Part shown: positions 24,556-33,117 of the stretch, piece by piece
How positions within the stretch are numbered: position 1 is the first letter of the stretch
Layout: each line of letters starts with the position of its first letter
NCBI GenBank assembly: GCA_024224155.1
Contig: JAAENP010000284.1
Span: 1 to 49,527 of the forward strand
DNA from: a bacterium
GTDB lineage: Bacteria; Acidobacteriota; Thermoanaerobaculia; Multivoradales; JAHEKO01
Direction of reading: 5' to 3'
DNA: 49,527 nucleotides
The notes under the pieces: model-generated
Told to the model about the DNA's origin: nothing
Database searches by the model: none
What the model saw: only the letters and a program-made list of their open reading frames with translations
Translations under genes and position numbers: made by a program

Positions 24556-25143
24556 GTGCGGAAGTTCGTTCTTGTCCTCGTGATGCTCGTCGGGATGGTG
24601 GGGCTTCTCGTCTCGGTCCCCGCTTCGGCCGAAGACGGCGAACACGCCTATATCGGCAGCAAGGGCTGCAAGAAGTGCCATCTGAAGCAGTACAAGTCCT
24701 GGGAACAGACGACGATGGCAACGACCTTCGAGGCGCTCAAGCCGGGTGAAAGGGCCGAGGCCAAGGCGGCGTCTGGATTCGAAGTCGACAAGGACTACAC
24801 GACAGACCCCGAGTGCGTGAGGTGCCATGTGACGGGTTACGGGAAAGAGGGTGGCTTTGTCGATATCGAGACGACCCCCGAGCTCGCCGGCGTCGGCTGC
24901 GAGTCGTGCCACGGTCCGGGTGCGACCTACACTCAGGATCACCTGATGAGCCTAAAGAACAAGGAGTACAAAAAGGCCGAGGTCGTGGCGGCCGGAATGG
25001 TCGACACGATCTCTGCGGACCAGTGCGTGGGCTGTCACAGCGCCGAGAATCCGGCGGTTGGCGACGACTTCGTCTTCGATTTCGAAGCCAACAAGGACTC
25101 CGGAATCCACGAGCACTTCCCGCTCAAGTACTCGCACGAGTAG
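24556..25143 (+). CDS. Exported tetrahaem cytochrome c (cytochrome c554-like)
   Basis: A 195-residue protein with a clear signal peptide (RKFVLVLVMLVGMVGLLVSVPASA) and four haem motifs: CKKCH, CVRCH, CESCH and CVGCH. YIGSKGCKKCHLKQYKSWEQT and VGCESCHGPG are typical of the cytochrome c554/c-prime-type multihaem family, soluble periplasmic carriers. I choose GTG 24556 because AAGGAG sits seven bases upstream; an upstream in-frame ATG at 24535 has no ribosome site. It diverges from module B and may be its mobile electron carrier. Confidence 0.88.
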   Translation: MRKFVLVLVMLVGMVGLLVSVPASAEDGEHAYIGSKGCKKCHLKQYKSWEQTTMATTFEALKPGERAEAKAASGFEVDKDYTTDPECVRCHVTGYGKEGGFVDIETTPELAGVGCESCHGPGATYTQDHLMSLKNKEYKKAEVVAAGMVDTISADQCVGCHSAENPAVGDDFVFDFEANKDSGIHEHFPLKYSHE

Positions 25144-25145
25144 TT

Positions 25146-25886
25146 TTAGAAACCGATTCGCCGCATCACGGTGCGCGGCAAGTGCCGGATCACCAACATG
25201 ATCCAGCGCCAGGCTCCGGGTGCATAGACCACGGGAGTGCCCCGGTCGATCGCCCGTAGCACACGGCGCGCTACGGCATTCGGCTCGCCGGCGAAAGGCG
25301 GCGGCTTGTGACCTGCGGTCATGCCGGTCTTGACGAAACCGGGCTTGACGCAGACGGTCACCAGGCCTTGGCGCCTGAACTTGTGGTCGAGTCCCTCGAG
25401 GTAAGTGCTGAGCCCGGCCTTGGCCGCGCCATAGAGGATCACGGGCTTTCTGCCGCGCTCGCCGGCGACCGAGCTGAAGACGCAGAGCGTACCGCCACCC
25501 CCTGTCAGCAGCCGGCGCCGGGCTTCTTCGCAAAACTCGATCGTGCGCACGAAATCGACCTCGAGAATCCGGCGCGTGGCTTCGGGGTCGTTCTCGAGCT
25601 CAGCCTGGGAGGCGAAGATGCCGGCCGTGACGACCACACAGTCGAAGCCTCCGAGCGTAGCGTCCGCTTCGGCGAGTGCCGGCCCCAGGCTCTGCGGTTG
25701 TTCGAGGTCGCAGATTCCGATTCCTATCTGAAGGCCCGAACCGGCGCGCACCTCGAGATCGCGGGCGGTCTTCGCCAGAACTTCCGAGTCGCGTCCGAGC
25801 AGGAAAAGACGATCACCACGCTCGGCCATCAGGCGGGCAAGAGCTCGCCCCATGCCTCGGGTGGAGCCCAGGATTACGACTCTCAC
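25146..25886 (-). CDS. Short-chain dehydrogenase, DprE2-like
   Basis: A 246-residue SDR protein. The nucleotide-binding glycine motif is VVILGSTRGMGRALA and the catalytic pair is Y-x3-K in LYGAAKAG, preceded by the Ser-containing VFSSVAG. Its gene overlaps a DprE1-like flavoprotein gene by GTGA, and in mycobacteria that pair epimerises decaprenylphosphoryl ribose to arabinose, DprE2 being the NADH-dependent keto reductase. A similar polyprenyl-sugar epimerisation is likely here, but the substrate is not known. GTG 25886 puts the glycine motif at the N-terminus as usual. Confidence 0.85.
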   Translation of the reverse strand: MRVVILGSTRGMGRALARLMAERGDRLFLLGRDSEVLAKTARDLEVRAGSGLQIGIGICDLEQPQSLGPALAEADATLGGFDCVVVTAGIFASQAELENDPEATRRILEVDFVRTIEFCEEARRRLLTGGGGTLCVFSSVAGERGRKPVILYGAAKAGLSTYLEGLDHKFRRQGLVTVCVKPGFVKTGMTAGHKPPPFAGEPNAVARRVLRAIDRGTPVVYAPGAWRWIMLVIRHLPRTVMRRIGF

Positions 25887-27211
25887 GCGGGATCTCCCAG
25901 CAGTCGCACCGACTGCGCGCTGCGCAGACGCCCTTCCGGGTCCCACCTGCGGCGCACCGCTTGGAACTCTTCGAGCCGGCTCTCCATGGCTTGAAAGTGC
26001 TCGGCGCTCGAAAGCGCGTCTTTGGCCAGATAGATGCGACCACCGGCCTCGAGGACACGTTCGTTGAGCTCATTGACGATCTCTTGCGTACGGGCGCGCA
26101 TCGGAAGATCGACCGCGATCGAGATCCCGGGCCGCGGGAAGGACAGCAAGCCCTCGCCTTCGGAACCGCAGTCCTTGATCACGCATAGAAACGAACCGAG
26201 GCCCCCGGCGGTCAGCGCCTCCAGATAGCGTTTGGTGGCGCCCGGGCGTTCCTTCTCGGGCAGCACGCACTGGTGCTGAGTGAATCCCCGTCTGCCGTAA
26301 ATGAGATTCCAGCGCCGGACGACGTCGAGCGGGTGGAAGAAGCTCTCCGGGTGAGCGATGCCCCGTTTCGCGCGCCGGGGATGTTTGTGGAAGTAGAAGT
26401 TGTTGAACGCCCGCACGGAGAGTGAGTTCAGGACCCAGCCGGGGAAAGTGAAAGGCACCGACAGGCGACGCTTGGGTCGCGGCGGCCTGGCAGGCGCCTC
26501 GCTCGCCCCCGCCCAGCGACCACGTATCAGGATGCCACGGCCGAGATTGTCGCCCCGGACCAGCGCGTCCATCCAGCCCGCCGTGTAGGGCCAGCTCCGG
26601 GCGGCGTCCGCCAGGGCTTCGATGAAGGCGTCGATTCCGGTCACGCGCTCGCTCTCCGCCCAGATCCAGGGCGACGGAATTCGCTTCAGGGTGACCTCGA
26701 CCTCCAGGATATGTCCGGTCAGACCCATGCCTCCCAGCGTCGCTCGGAAGAGGTCGTCGTTCTCCTTACGCGAGCAGCGAATCAGCGAATCGTCCGCCAG
26801 ACGAAGCAGCATTTCGTTGATGTGGTTCCCTATGGTTCCGTCGATGTGATGGTTCTTGCCGTGAATATCGGCGCCGACGGCGCCTCCGAGTGTCACGAAC
26901 TGAGTACCGGGGAGAACCGGGAAGCTCCAGTTGCGGGGCAAGAAGACGCGCTGGATCTCTTCGATCGATAGACCGGCCTCGGCGCGAAGCACGCCGGTGC
27001 TCGAGTCGAAGGACAGGATACGGTCCGCCAGAGCGCAGCCCGGAATTTGATGAGTGCCGGGAGGCGGTAGCGCGGAGTCACCGTAGGATCTTCCGAGGCC
27101 TCGCGTCAGCACGGCACCGCGAGTGATTGAGGGTAGGTCGTCGCTGCGTATCTCGATCCCCGCAGCCCGAGTGCCACCCCACCCCTGTAAGGTCTCGTCG
27201 CTCGTTTGCAT
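25883..27211 (-). CDS. FAD-dependent oxidoreductase, DprE1-like
   Basis: A 442-residue flavoprotein of the vanillyl-alcohol-oxidase/DprE1 type. FAD-binding segments are RGLGRSYGDSAL near residue 40 and GTQFVTLGGAVGADIHGKNHH near 105-125; the latter, with GTIGNH, is the DprE1 hallmark. The C-terminal half carries PEKERPGATKRYLEAL and the family-like ending. With the downstream DprE2-like gene it would oxidise then reduce C2 of a polyprenylphosphate sugar for cell-envelope polysaccharide. No lipid-sugar transferase is nearby. Confidence 0.87.
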   Translation of the reverse strand: MQTSDETLQGWGGTRAAGIEIRSDDLPSITRGAVLTRGLGRSYGDSALPPPGTHQIPGCALADRILSFDSSTGVLRAEAGLSIEEIQRVFLPRNWSFPVLPGTQFVTLGGAVGADIHGKNHHIDGTIGNHINEMLLRLADDSLIRCSRKENDDLFRATLGGMGLTGHILEVEVTLKRIPSPWIWAESERVTGIDAFIEALADAARSWPYTAGWMDALVRGDNLGRGILIRGRWAGASEAPARPPRPKRRLSVPFTFPGWVLNSLSVRAFNNFYFHKHPRRAKRGIAHPESFFHPLDVVRRWNLIYGRRGFTQHQCVLPEKERPGATKRYLEALTAGGLGSFLCVIKDCGSEGEGLLSFPRPGISIAVDLPMRARTQEIVNELNERVLEAGGRIYLAKDALSSAEHFQAMESRLEEFQAVRRRWDPEGRLRSAQSVRLLGDPA

Positions 27212-27224
27212 TGCGTTTGGCGTC

Positions 27225-27563
27225 TCAGCAGCTCGAGCAGGCCTGGTGCCGAAAGTCCTGTTGGAGAGCTCTGAGCTCGCTCTGGAGTGCCTTGAAGACC
27301 TTCTTGAGCCGTTTCAGTTGGGCGCGTTTGACGATCCATGCCTCGCTGCCCGACTCGAGCGCCTTGAGTGCTTTTCGTGTTTTCTTCACCTGCCGCTTGG
27401 CCGCTTTGAAGTCCGGCTGAAGCCGGGCGACCTCGGCCTTGATCTCGCTGCAGGCGGTTCGGTCCAGGCACTGCGCCGCGGCCGGGGTCGGGTTCGCGAG
27501 CAGCATGCCGGCGGTAGCGAGTGTTGCGGCAACCGCGAGTGCGGCAAGCGAGCGTCGACTCAT
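27225..27563 (-). CDS. Small secreted helical protein ending in CSSC
   Basis: A 112-residue protein: signal peptide (SRRSLAALAVAATLATAGMLL, then PTPAAAQ), then a lysine-rich helical region (FKAAKRQVKKTRKALKALE, KRAQLKRLKKVFKALQSE) likely to form a coiled coil, with cysteines near both ends (CLDRTAC and the terminal CSSC). The start ATG 27563 has GGGGAG at good spacing. Thirteen bases separate it from the DprE1-like gene. No family recognised; a small periplasmic or cell-surface structural protein is plausible. Confidence 0.7.
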   Translation of the reverse strand: MSRRSLAALAVAATLATAGMLLANPTPAAAQCLDRTACSEIKAEVARLQPDFKAAKRQVKKTRKALKALESGSEAWIVKRAQLKRLKKVFKALQSELRALQQDFRHQACSSC

Positions 27564-27624
27564 TAAAGCTCCCCTTCCAGGACTGCTTTGAATCCTACCG
27601 GACCGGTGTGACAATGGGCAACCG

Positions 27625-27643
27625 CCGGGCGGCGGCCGCCCGG
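27625..27643. repeat. Strong GC hairpin between two minus-strand genes
   Basis: CCGGGCGG (27625-27632) and CCGCCCGG (27636-27643) pair perfectly across CGG. It lies 18 bases beyond the stop of the M14 peptidase gene. No T run follows, so it may stabilise a 3' end rather than terminate intrinsically. Confidence 0.4.
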
Positions 27644-27660
27644 TTCGCGGGAACGCCGAC

Positions 27661-30261
27661 TCAACCGCCCAGGCTCGTGTCCTCGAGGCCCCCGAACAGC
27701 AGCGCATTGAAGAGCAGCTTGAAGGTCCGGTGCGGTTGAGCTCGATGCTGGGCTCGGAATCCGATCAGCACCACTCGCCCCCGTCCGACCGTGTACTCGA
27801 CGACGGCAGCCTTGCGCTCGAGGTGCTCGGCGCCCCTTATGTACCCGGAGATCGGGATGTCGTCACGGTGGTCGGGATAGCGTGCAACCACGCGGCGGTC
27901 GAAGCGGGCGTCCGGCACCGAGGTGCTGAAAGCCGGCGAGTCCGCGAAATAGGCCGCTTCTCGCCGGCGCATGCCGTATCCGATCGGATGCAGCACATCA
28001 ACGTGAATGCTCAGGTGGGCTCCGGGCGCCGAAACTGCGGTTTTCTCGAGGGCGCTTCGCACCGGCAGATCGAACAGATCAATGGCAAACTCGGTCGACG
28101 AGTCGAGGGCGACAAGAGTGCCGCCACCTTGGACCCATTCCTTGATCTTGTCCTTGCCTTCGCTTTCGATGCCGCCGGCGTAATCGCCGGGGAGCGGAGA
28201 GAAGAAGCCGCGAGCGTTCGTGGAGGCCGGCTCGCCTTTCTCCAGGATCGACTTGCTGATGTCCGGAAGGAGCAGGACGTCGGTCCTCTTCGTGAATCCG
28301 CCGCTCTTGATGTCCTGGTTGGAGAGCGTCATATGGGGAAACTCGTAGCGCTCGAGGAGAAAGCGCGTCCAGCCCTCGTCCATCGACGCGATCCAGGGTT
28401 TGAACAGACCGACGCGCTGGCGACCGACGCGGTAGGCGGACCCCCTGGGGACGGCTTCAACGGTGCCCACCGGCAAGTGGAGGTCGCGCGCCAGGTTGGC
28501 CAGGTCTTCGTGTGCAACCCCGTCCGCGGGTATGAAGATATCCCCGACCACGCCGCCGGCGGGTAGAGACGCACCCTCCCGCAGCCAGTAGAGAGATCTG
28601 TTGTCTTCGAGCAGCCGATTCATGGCTGTGAAAGCCGAGTCGGCCGCGTGAGAGATCAAATAGCCGCCCGACTCCGATGCCGGCTCGACCCTGGAATCGG
28701 GCCATCTCGGCTCAGTGAGTCCAACGAAGCTTCCCGACACCGGCTCGTCGCTCTCGATGACGTTGACGCCCATCGAGATCGGCAGCGACCAGGAGGTGAC
28801 GTCGTAGGGCGGCAGAATCGGTCCGTCGAGGTAGGGACGAATCTCGGGGTAACGCTGCGCTCGGAGCATCGAGAGAAGAAACGCCCGGTAGGCCTGCGCC
28901 GCGGGGATTACCTGAGTGCCTGCCGGGTAGGTTGTCCTGCCAACGGTGAAGTCCGTTTCTGCCACCTGCACCCGGACGCCGTGTCGCAGCAGCAAATCGA
29001 CCAGAAGCGACGCCGCCACCGGGTCGTGCTGCTCGGGCCCGACAATCCAGGCGTACGGCGGACGTTCGATTCCGGCCTCGACCGCTTCGCGAGCCATGCG
29101 ATGGAAATTGCGCAGGATCTCTTCGCGGTACTGCGAACAGGACTCGACCAAGGCCCAGGTCGCGATCAATTCGTACTCGACGATGTCGCGCAGCCGCCAC
29201 CAACCACCGGGCCATGGCGACGGGAAGTTGGCCCGGCGCTTGTACTCGGGCAGACCCTTGCTGCCGCCGCGGAGCTCTCCCGGGTCTATGTAGATGGGCG
29301 TTGCGATGCGCGCGCTGGCCACTTCGGTCAGGAGCCCCGTGACGTTTTTCCACCAAGCCGTGTTCCGGGTTCCTCCCGGCCAGTAGCTGTCGTAGATCAT
29401 GTTGTGACCGACGCCGAGCTTTCCGGCCTCCTCGAGGCGATACGACATGTTGGTTCCGATCAGATCCGCCTGCCGAAAGATCAATGAGTGGATCTCTTCA
29501 GCGAGGGGGTCGGTCTGTGGCGGCACGAACATGCGCACACTGGTCGAGCCCATCTGGTGCTCATCGACGAAGACCTGTGGAAACCAACGGTGGTACAGGA
29601 CATCGTTGACGACCTGGGTCTCCTTCTGGGTCAGCATGTAGAAATCGCGGTTGTTGTCGTGGCCGACGTAGTGTTGGTAGAGCCAGGGCATCCGGCCGCC
29701 TTCGTACTCCGTCCCCAGGTTCTTTTCGTACCAATCGACGATCATTACCTGGCCGTCGGGATTGATCGAAGGCATGAGCAGGAGGATGACGTCCTCCATC
29801 CAGCCGACTCGGTCGGGATCTCGAGTGGTGGCGAAATCGTGGACGAACTCCATCGCCATCTGAGTACAGCCGACCTCGGTCGAATGAATCGTGCAGGTAA
29901 CGAGTGCCAGCACCTTGCCGTCCTCAAGAAGCTGCCCGGCTTCTCCGGATTCGAGCGGATCGCCCAACGCGAGCCGGCGAGAGATAGCGCGATGATGCTC
30001 GAGCTGCTCCTGGTTCGAGGGCGAGGTCAGCACGACGGCCCACATTTCGTTGCCCAGCGTGGATTCGCCCAGCTTGTCGATCGACACCCGGTCCGAGTCG
30101 GTGGCTAGCTTCTCGAGGTACTCGAGCACCTTGGGGTAGGGTGCGAGCTCGCGATCGGCGCCCACTCGATGTCCCAGGAACTCTTCCGGGGACGCGATCT
30201 CGGAGACGGCGACCTGTGAGAATGCAAGAGATGCGAAGACAAGGCACAGCCAGCGAAGCAT
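27661..30261 (-). CDS. Secreted M14-family zinc carboxypeptidase-like protein
   Basis: An 866-residue protein with a signal peptide (LRWLCLVFASLAFSQVAVS). The M14 zinc ligands are visible: H126 and E129 in HSTE, and H235 in VDEHQMG, with MPSINPDGQ between. The long C-terminal half (RTDVLLLPDIS, LVALDSSTEFAIDL, VVLIGFRAQHRAQPHRTFKLLFNALL) resembles the class I glutamine-amidotransferase-like domain often attached to this large subfamily. It probably acts on peptides or peptidoglycan outside the cytoplasm. ATG 30261 has AGAGGA five bases upstream; the open frame extends another 19 codons without export features. Confidence 0.88.
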   Translation of the reverse strand: MLRWLCLVFASLAFSQVAVSEIASPEEFLGHRVGADRELAPYPKVLEYLEKLATDSDRVSIDKLGESTLGNEMWAVVLTSPSNQEQLEHHRAISRRLALGDPLESGEAGQLLEDGKVLALVTCTIHSTEVGCTQMAMEFVHDFATTRDPDRVGWMEDVILLLMPSINPDGQVMIVDWYEKNLGTEYEGGRMPWLYQHYVGHDNNRDFYMLTQKETQVVNDVLYHRWFPQVFVDEHQMGSTSVRMFVPPQTDPLAEEIHSLIFRQADLIGTNMSYRLEEAGKLGVGHNMIYDSYWPGGTRNTAWWKNVTGLLTEVASARIATPIYIDPGELRGGSKGLPEYKRRANFPSPWPGGWWRLRDIVEYELIATWALVESCSQYREEILRNFHRMAREAVEAGIERPPYAWIVGPEQHDPVAASLLVDLLLRHGVRVQVAETDFTVGRTTYPAGTQVIPAAQAYRAFLLSMLRAQRYPEIRPYLDGPILPPYDVTSWSLPISMGVNVIESDEPVSGSFVGLTEPRWPDSRVEPASESGGYLISHAADSAFTAMNRLLEDNRSLYWLREGASLPAGGVVGDIFIPADGVAHEDLANLARDLHLPVGTVEAVPRGSAYRVGRQRVGLFKPWIASMDEGWTRFLLERYEFPHMTLSNQDIKSGGFTKRTDVLLLPDISKSILEKGEPASTNARGFFSPLPGDYAGGIESEGKDKIKEWVQGGGTLVALDSSTEFAIDLFDLPVRSALEKTAVSAPGAHLSIHVDVLHPIGYGMRRREAAYFADSPAFSTSVPDARFDRRVVARYPDHRDDIPISGYIRGAEHLERKAAVVEYTVGRGRVVLIGFRAQHRAQPHRTFKLLFNALLFGGLEDTSLGG

Positions 30262-30371
30262 GTCGATCCTCTGAAAGAGGTTGCGAGAGCCTGATTTCGG
30301 GCCGCGAAAGGCTACCATGGACTGCTGGCGCTGCTCGGAGGTGGCCGGCTTCTTGCTTAGTCCGAGGTTCG

Positions 30372-31073
30372 ATGGGAAACCGGGCCGCGACCCTCCTCAT
30401 GTCCCTCTTTTTGTGCCTCGGTGCGGTCAGCGTACGGGCGGAGAGCCGAGACTCTTCGTTTCCTGAGCAATTCGACTACCGGTGGACCCTCGCCGGCTTC
30501 AAGGGTGTGGTGGCTCGTCTGTTCATCCCCGGTCAGGGTCAAGGACGTCTCACGACCGATCTGGCAAGCGCGGATGGATCGCTGGATCACCTGATAACCG
30601 AGCTTCATATCTCGTCGCGCGACGGCCAGCGGGATGAGTTCTGGCTCTATGGCGCCGAGATCGACGCTGCTGAGAAGCGCACGGTCCGGGCCTGGTCCGC
30701 GCAACGCTTCCGCGGTAAGTCCAAGCGCAGGGAGCGAGAGGCCGAGGGCATCGACGCCCTCGATCTGGCGTCTTCGATCTACTACCTCCGGCGCGAACTT
30801 CCAGACCGGCCGCGCGAAGAGACGATTTGGTCCAGCGGACGGCTCAACCCGGTCATCATACGGCCCGGTCCTCGAGGTAGGGCGGAATGGAACGGCCGGC
30901 AGATCTCCACACGTTCCTATGCGATTCGTGGCCTGCGCAAGCCGGGTCGGCCGGCCTGGGGCGGCAAGCTGGATCTGGTTCTGACCGACGACGAAAGGGC
31001 CGTGCCGCTCGAGATCACGGTTGTTCGCAAGGGGATGCGGGTGCGTCTCGAGCTGGTTGACCCGGCCCGGTAA
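30372..31073 (+). CDS. DUF3108 family exported protein
   Basis: A 233-residue protein with a signal peptide (GNRAATLLMSLFLCLGAVSVRAES). The body has DUF3108 features: an early FDYRWTLAGF strand, a central DALDLASSIYYLRR segment and a C-terminal VPLEITVVRKGMRVRLELV. Members are periplasmic and of unknown function. ATG 30372 is chosen because the signal peptide begins there; the frame is open further upstream over the divergent M14 gene. It is divergent from that gene with little room for promoters. Confidence 0.75.
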   Translation: MGNRAATLLMSLFLCLGAVSVRAESRDSSFPEQFDYRWTLAGFKGVVARLFIPGQGQGRLTTDLASADGSLDHLITELHISSRDGQRDEFWLYGAEIDAAEKRTVRAWSAQRFRGKSKRREREAEGIDALDLASSIYYLRRELPDRPREETIWSSGRLNPVIIRPGPRGRAEWNGRQISTRSYAIRGLRKPGRPAWGGKLDLVLTDDERAVPLEITVVRKGMRVRLELVDPAR

Positions 31074-31128
31074 GCGGCGGCGCGAGCCGTGTAGACTAGC
31101 GCTTCGTTTGCGAAGGAGGTCGATTGCG

Positions 31129-31722
31129 ATGATGAAGACGAGCTGGAGACAACTGGTTTTAGGTATGGCGGTGCTCTCGGTTGTGGCCGTTGGCTGCGCG
31201 AAGAAGCAAGAGGCGCCGGCGCAGGAACCCGCCGCGGCGACGATGGAAGAGCCCGTTGCCGTCGAATCCATGACGGCTCTCGCGAGGCTCGAACCGCGGT
31301 CCGATACGACGGCGTCGGGAATGGTGATGTTCTCGCAAGACGGAGATACCGTCGCGATCACCGCGCATATCGAGGGCGCGCCTCCCGGAACGCATGGTCT
31401 CCACATTCACGAGGTCGGCGACTGCAGTTCGGACAACTTCAAGTCCGCCGGGGGCCACTTCAATCCGACCGATGCGCCCCACGGGGGTCCCGGTGACGCC
31501 GAGCGGCATGCCGGCGATCTCGGTAACATCGAGATCGGCGAGGACGGATCCGGCCATCTCGAGTTGACATCGGACCTGATTACCCTCGGCGAGGGCGAGA
31601 ACTCCATTGTCGGTCGGGGCGTGATTCTGCATGAGAAGGCCGACGATCTCGTGTCGCAGCCGACCGGAGCGGCGGGTTCGCGGCTCGCGTGCGGTGTCGT
31701 TGCCCTTGGTGGAGAGGGCTGA
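31129..31722 (+). CDS. sodC: Cu/Zn superoxide dismutase lipoprotein
   Basis: A 197-residue SodC-type enzyme that would convert periplasmic superoxide to oxygen and peroxide. A lipoprotein signal ends at VVAVGC (Cys23). Metal ligands sit in HGLHIHEVGDC and GGHFNP, with HAGDLGNI and the C-terminal RLACGVV also present; the two cysteines can make the structural disulfide. GAAGGAGG precedes ATG 31129. TAGACT at 31092-31097 could be its -10 box. An exported dismutase suits a cell with a very haem-rich periplasm. Confidence 0.95.
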   Translation: MMKTSWRQLVLGMAVLSVVAVGCAKKQEAPAQEPAAATMEEPVAVESMTALARLEPRSDTTASGMVMFSQDGDTVAITAHIEGAPPGTHGLHIHEVGDCSSDNFKSAGGHFNPTDAPHGGPGDAERHAGDLGNIEIGEDGSGHLELTSDLITLGEGENSIVGRGVILHEKADDLVSQPTGAAGSRLACGVVALGGEG

Positions 31723-31763
31723 TCCGGGTCAGCCGGGTCGACTCCCCGAGCCGCAGGTCTCGT

Positions 31764-33005
31764 GTGACGGGCAGGTGGGCCCTCGCCTCCCTGGCCGCTC
31801 TGTATCTCGCGCTCGCTTCGTGCGCACCGACGCCCGGCTCCGAGGATTCGTCGGACCGGGCGCCAGGAGTTGTGATCTCCGAGTCCGAGAGCGCGGCGAT
31901 CGATCCGCCCGCGGAGCCGGGCGCACTCGCGCCCAACCTGGCGTCGGTTGGGGGCCGGCTCGCGGCAACCTGGCTCGAACCGGTGAGCGGGTCCAATTCC
32001 GCTGGCCACAGGCTTCGTTTCGCGCTTCTCGGAGAAGCGGGTTGGTCCGATCCGGTATCGATCGCCGCGGGCTCCGACTTCTTTGCCAACTGGGCCGACA
32101 TCCCGTCTCTCGTGCAAGCCGGTGATCGAAGGCTCTACGCCCACTGGCTGGCCAAGACCGCCGAAGACACCTACGCCTACTCGGTCTTTGTGGCGCGGTC
32201 GGACGATCGGGGTTCAAGCTGGCAACCGGTCGGCAAGCTCAACAGCGACTCCACGCCGACAGAGCACGGCTTCGTGGCGATGGTGCCCGAAGGCGACGGA
32301 GCTCGCGCGTTCTGGCTGGACGGGCGCGAGATGATTCACCGTGCCCCGATGACGGTGCGGAGCGCGCGAATCGAGGATCCCGACGGCGTCGAACGGGTGC
32401 TCGATGCTCGGGTCTGCGAATGTTGTGGAACCGATGCGGTGGTAACGCGTGAGGGTCCTCTGGTCGTCTACAGAGATCGCTCCGAGGACGAGGTGCGCGA
32501 CGTTTTTTCGGTGCGAAGAACCGCGGCCGGCTGGACCGAGCCCCAGGCGGTTCATCACGACGGTTGGCGAATCGATGGTTGTCCGGTGAACGGGCCGGCG
32601 GTCGACGCGATCGAGAACCGCGTCGCGGTGGCCTGGTTCACGGCGGCTGCAGACAACTCGCGAGTCCAGATCGCTTTTTCCGACGATTCGGGAGCGAGCT
32701 TCGACGCGCCCATCGTTGTCGATGACGGCCAGGTTCTGGGTAGGGTCGACACCGCTCTCGACGCCCAGGGCGTCGCCTGGGTGAGCTGGGTCTCGAGACG
32801 GAACCAGAACGTCGAGATTCTGATCCAGCCGTTTGGCTCCGGGGGCGCCGTCGGAGAGCCTCGGACCGTGGCGCACACCACCGCGGCCCGGGCCAGCGGC
32901 TTCCCGGTTCTCCGGAAGGTCCAGAGCAAGCTGTTCATAGCCTGGGTCGATGTCGGCGAGGATCCGAGCACTTCCAGGATTCGGGTCCGAGAGCTCCGAG
33001 GGTAA
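31764..33005 (+). CDS. Lipoprotein with BNR/sialidase-like repeats
   Basis: A 413-residue exported lipoprotein (signal ending LALASC, Cys20). The body shows repeated Asp-box-like motifs, ARSDDRGSSWQPV and FSDDSGASFDAP, of beta-propellers of the sialidase/exo-alpha type, with an unusual VCECCG cysteine cluster in the middle. No catalytic residues for sialidase activity can be confirmed, so a binding role is equally possible. GTG 31764 is chosen because the lipoprotein signal starts there. It follows sodC by 41 bases and may share its transcript. Confidence 0.75.
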   Translation: MTGRWALASLAALYLALASCAPTPGSEDSSDRAPGVVISESESAAIDPPAEPGALAPNLASVGGRLAATWLEPVSGSNSAGHRLRFALLGEAGWSDPVSIAAGSDFFANWADIPSLVQAGDRRLYAHWLAKTAEDTYAYSVFVARSDDRGSSWQPVGKLNSDSTPTEHGFVAMVPEGDGARAFWLDGREMIHRAPMTVRSARIEDPDGVERVLDARVCECCGTDAVVTREGPLVVYRDRSEDEVRDVFSVRRTAAGWTEPQAVHHDGWRIDGCPVNGPAVDAIENRVAVAWFTAAADNSRVQIAFSDDSGASFDAPIVVDDGQVLGRVDTALDAQGVAWVSWVSRRNQNVEILIQPFGSGGAVGEPRTVAHTTAARASGFPVLRKVQSKLFIAWVDVGEDPSTSRIRVRELRG

Positions 33006-33070
33006 TCGGGGGTATCAGGGATTACGGGAAGCCTCTAAATAGAACGAGCGATCGGTTATCTATCTTTCGG

Positions 33071-33076
33071 TACAAT
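33071..33076 (+). promoter_or_regulatory. Possible -10 box of the pyruvate dehydrogenase operon
   Basis: TACAAT lies eight bases before ATG 33085, so transcription would begin almost at that ATG. This favours ATG 33118, which has AAGGAA upstream, as the translated start of aceE. No clear -35 box is seen. Confidence 0.35.
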
Positions 33077-33117
33077 GCGTCGCCATGGCCCCCAAGGAAC
33101 CGCCTAAGGAATCGCAT

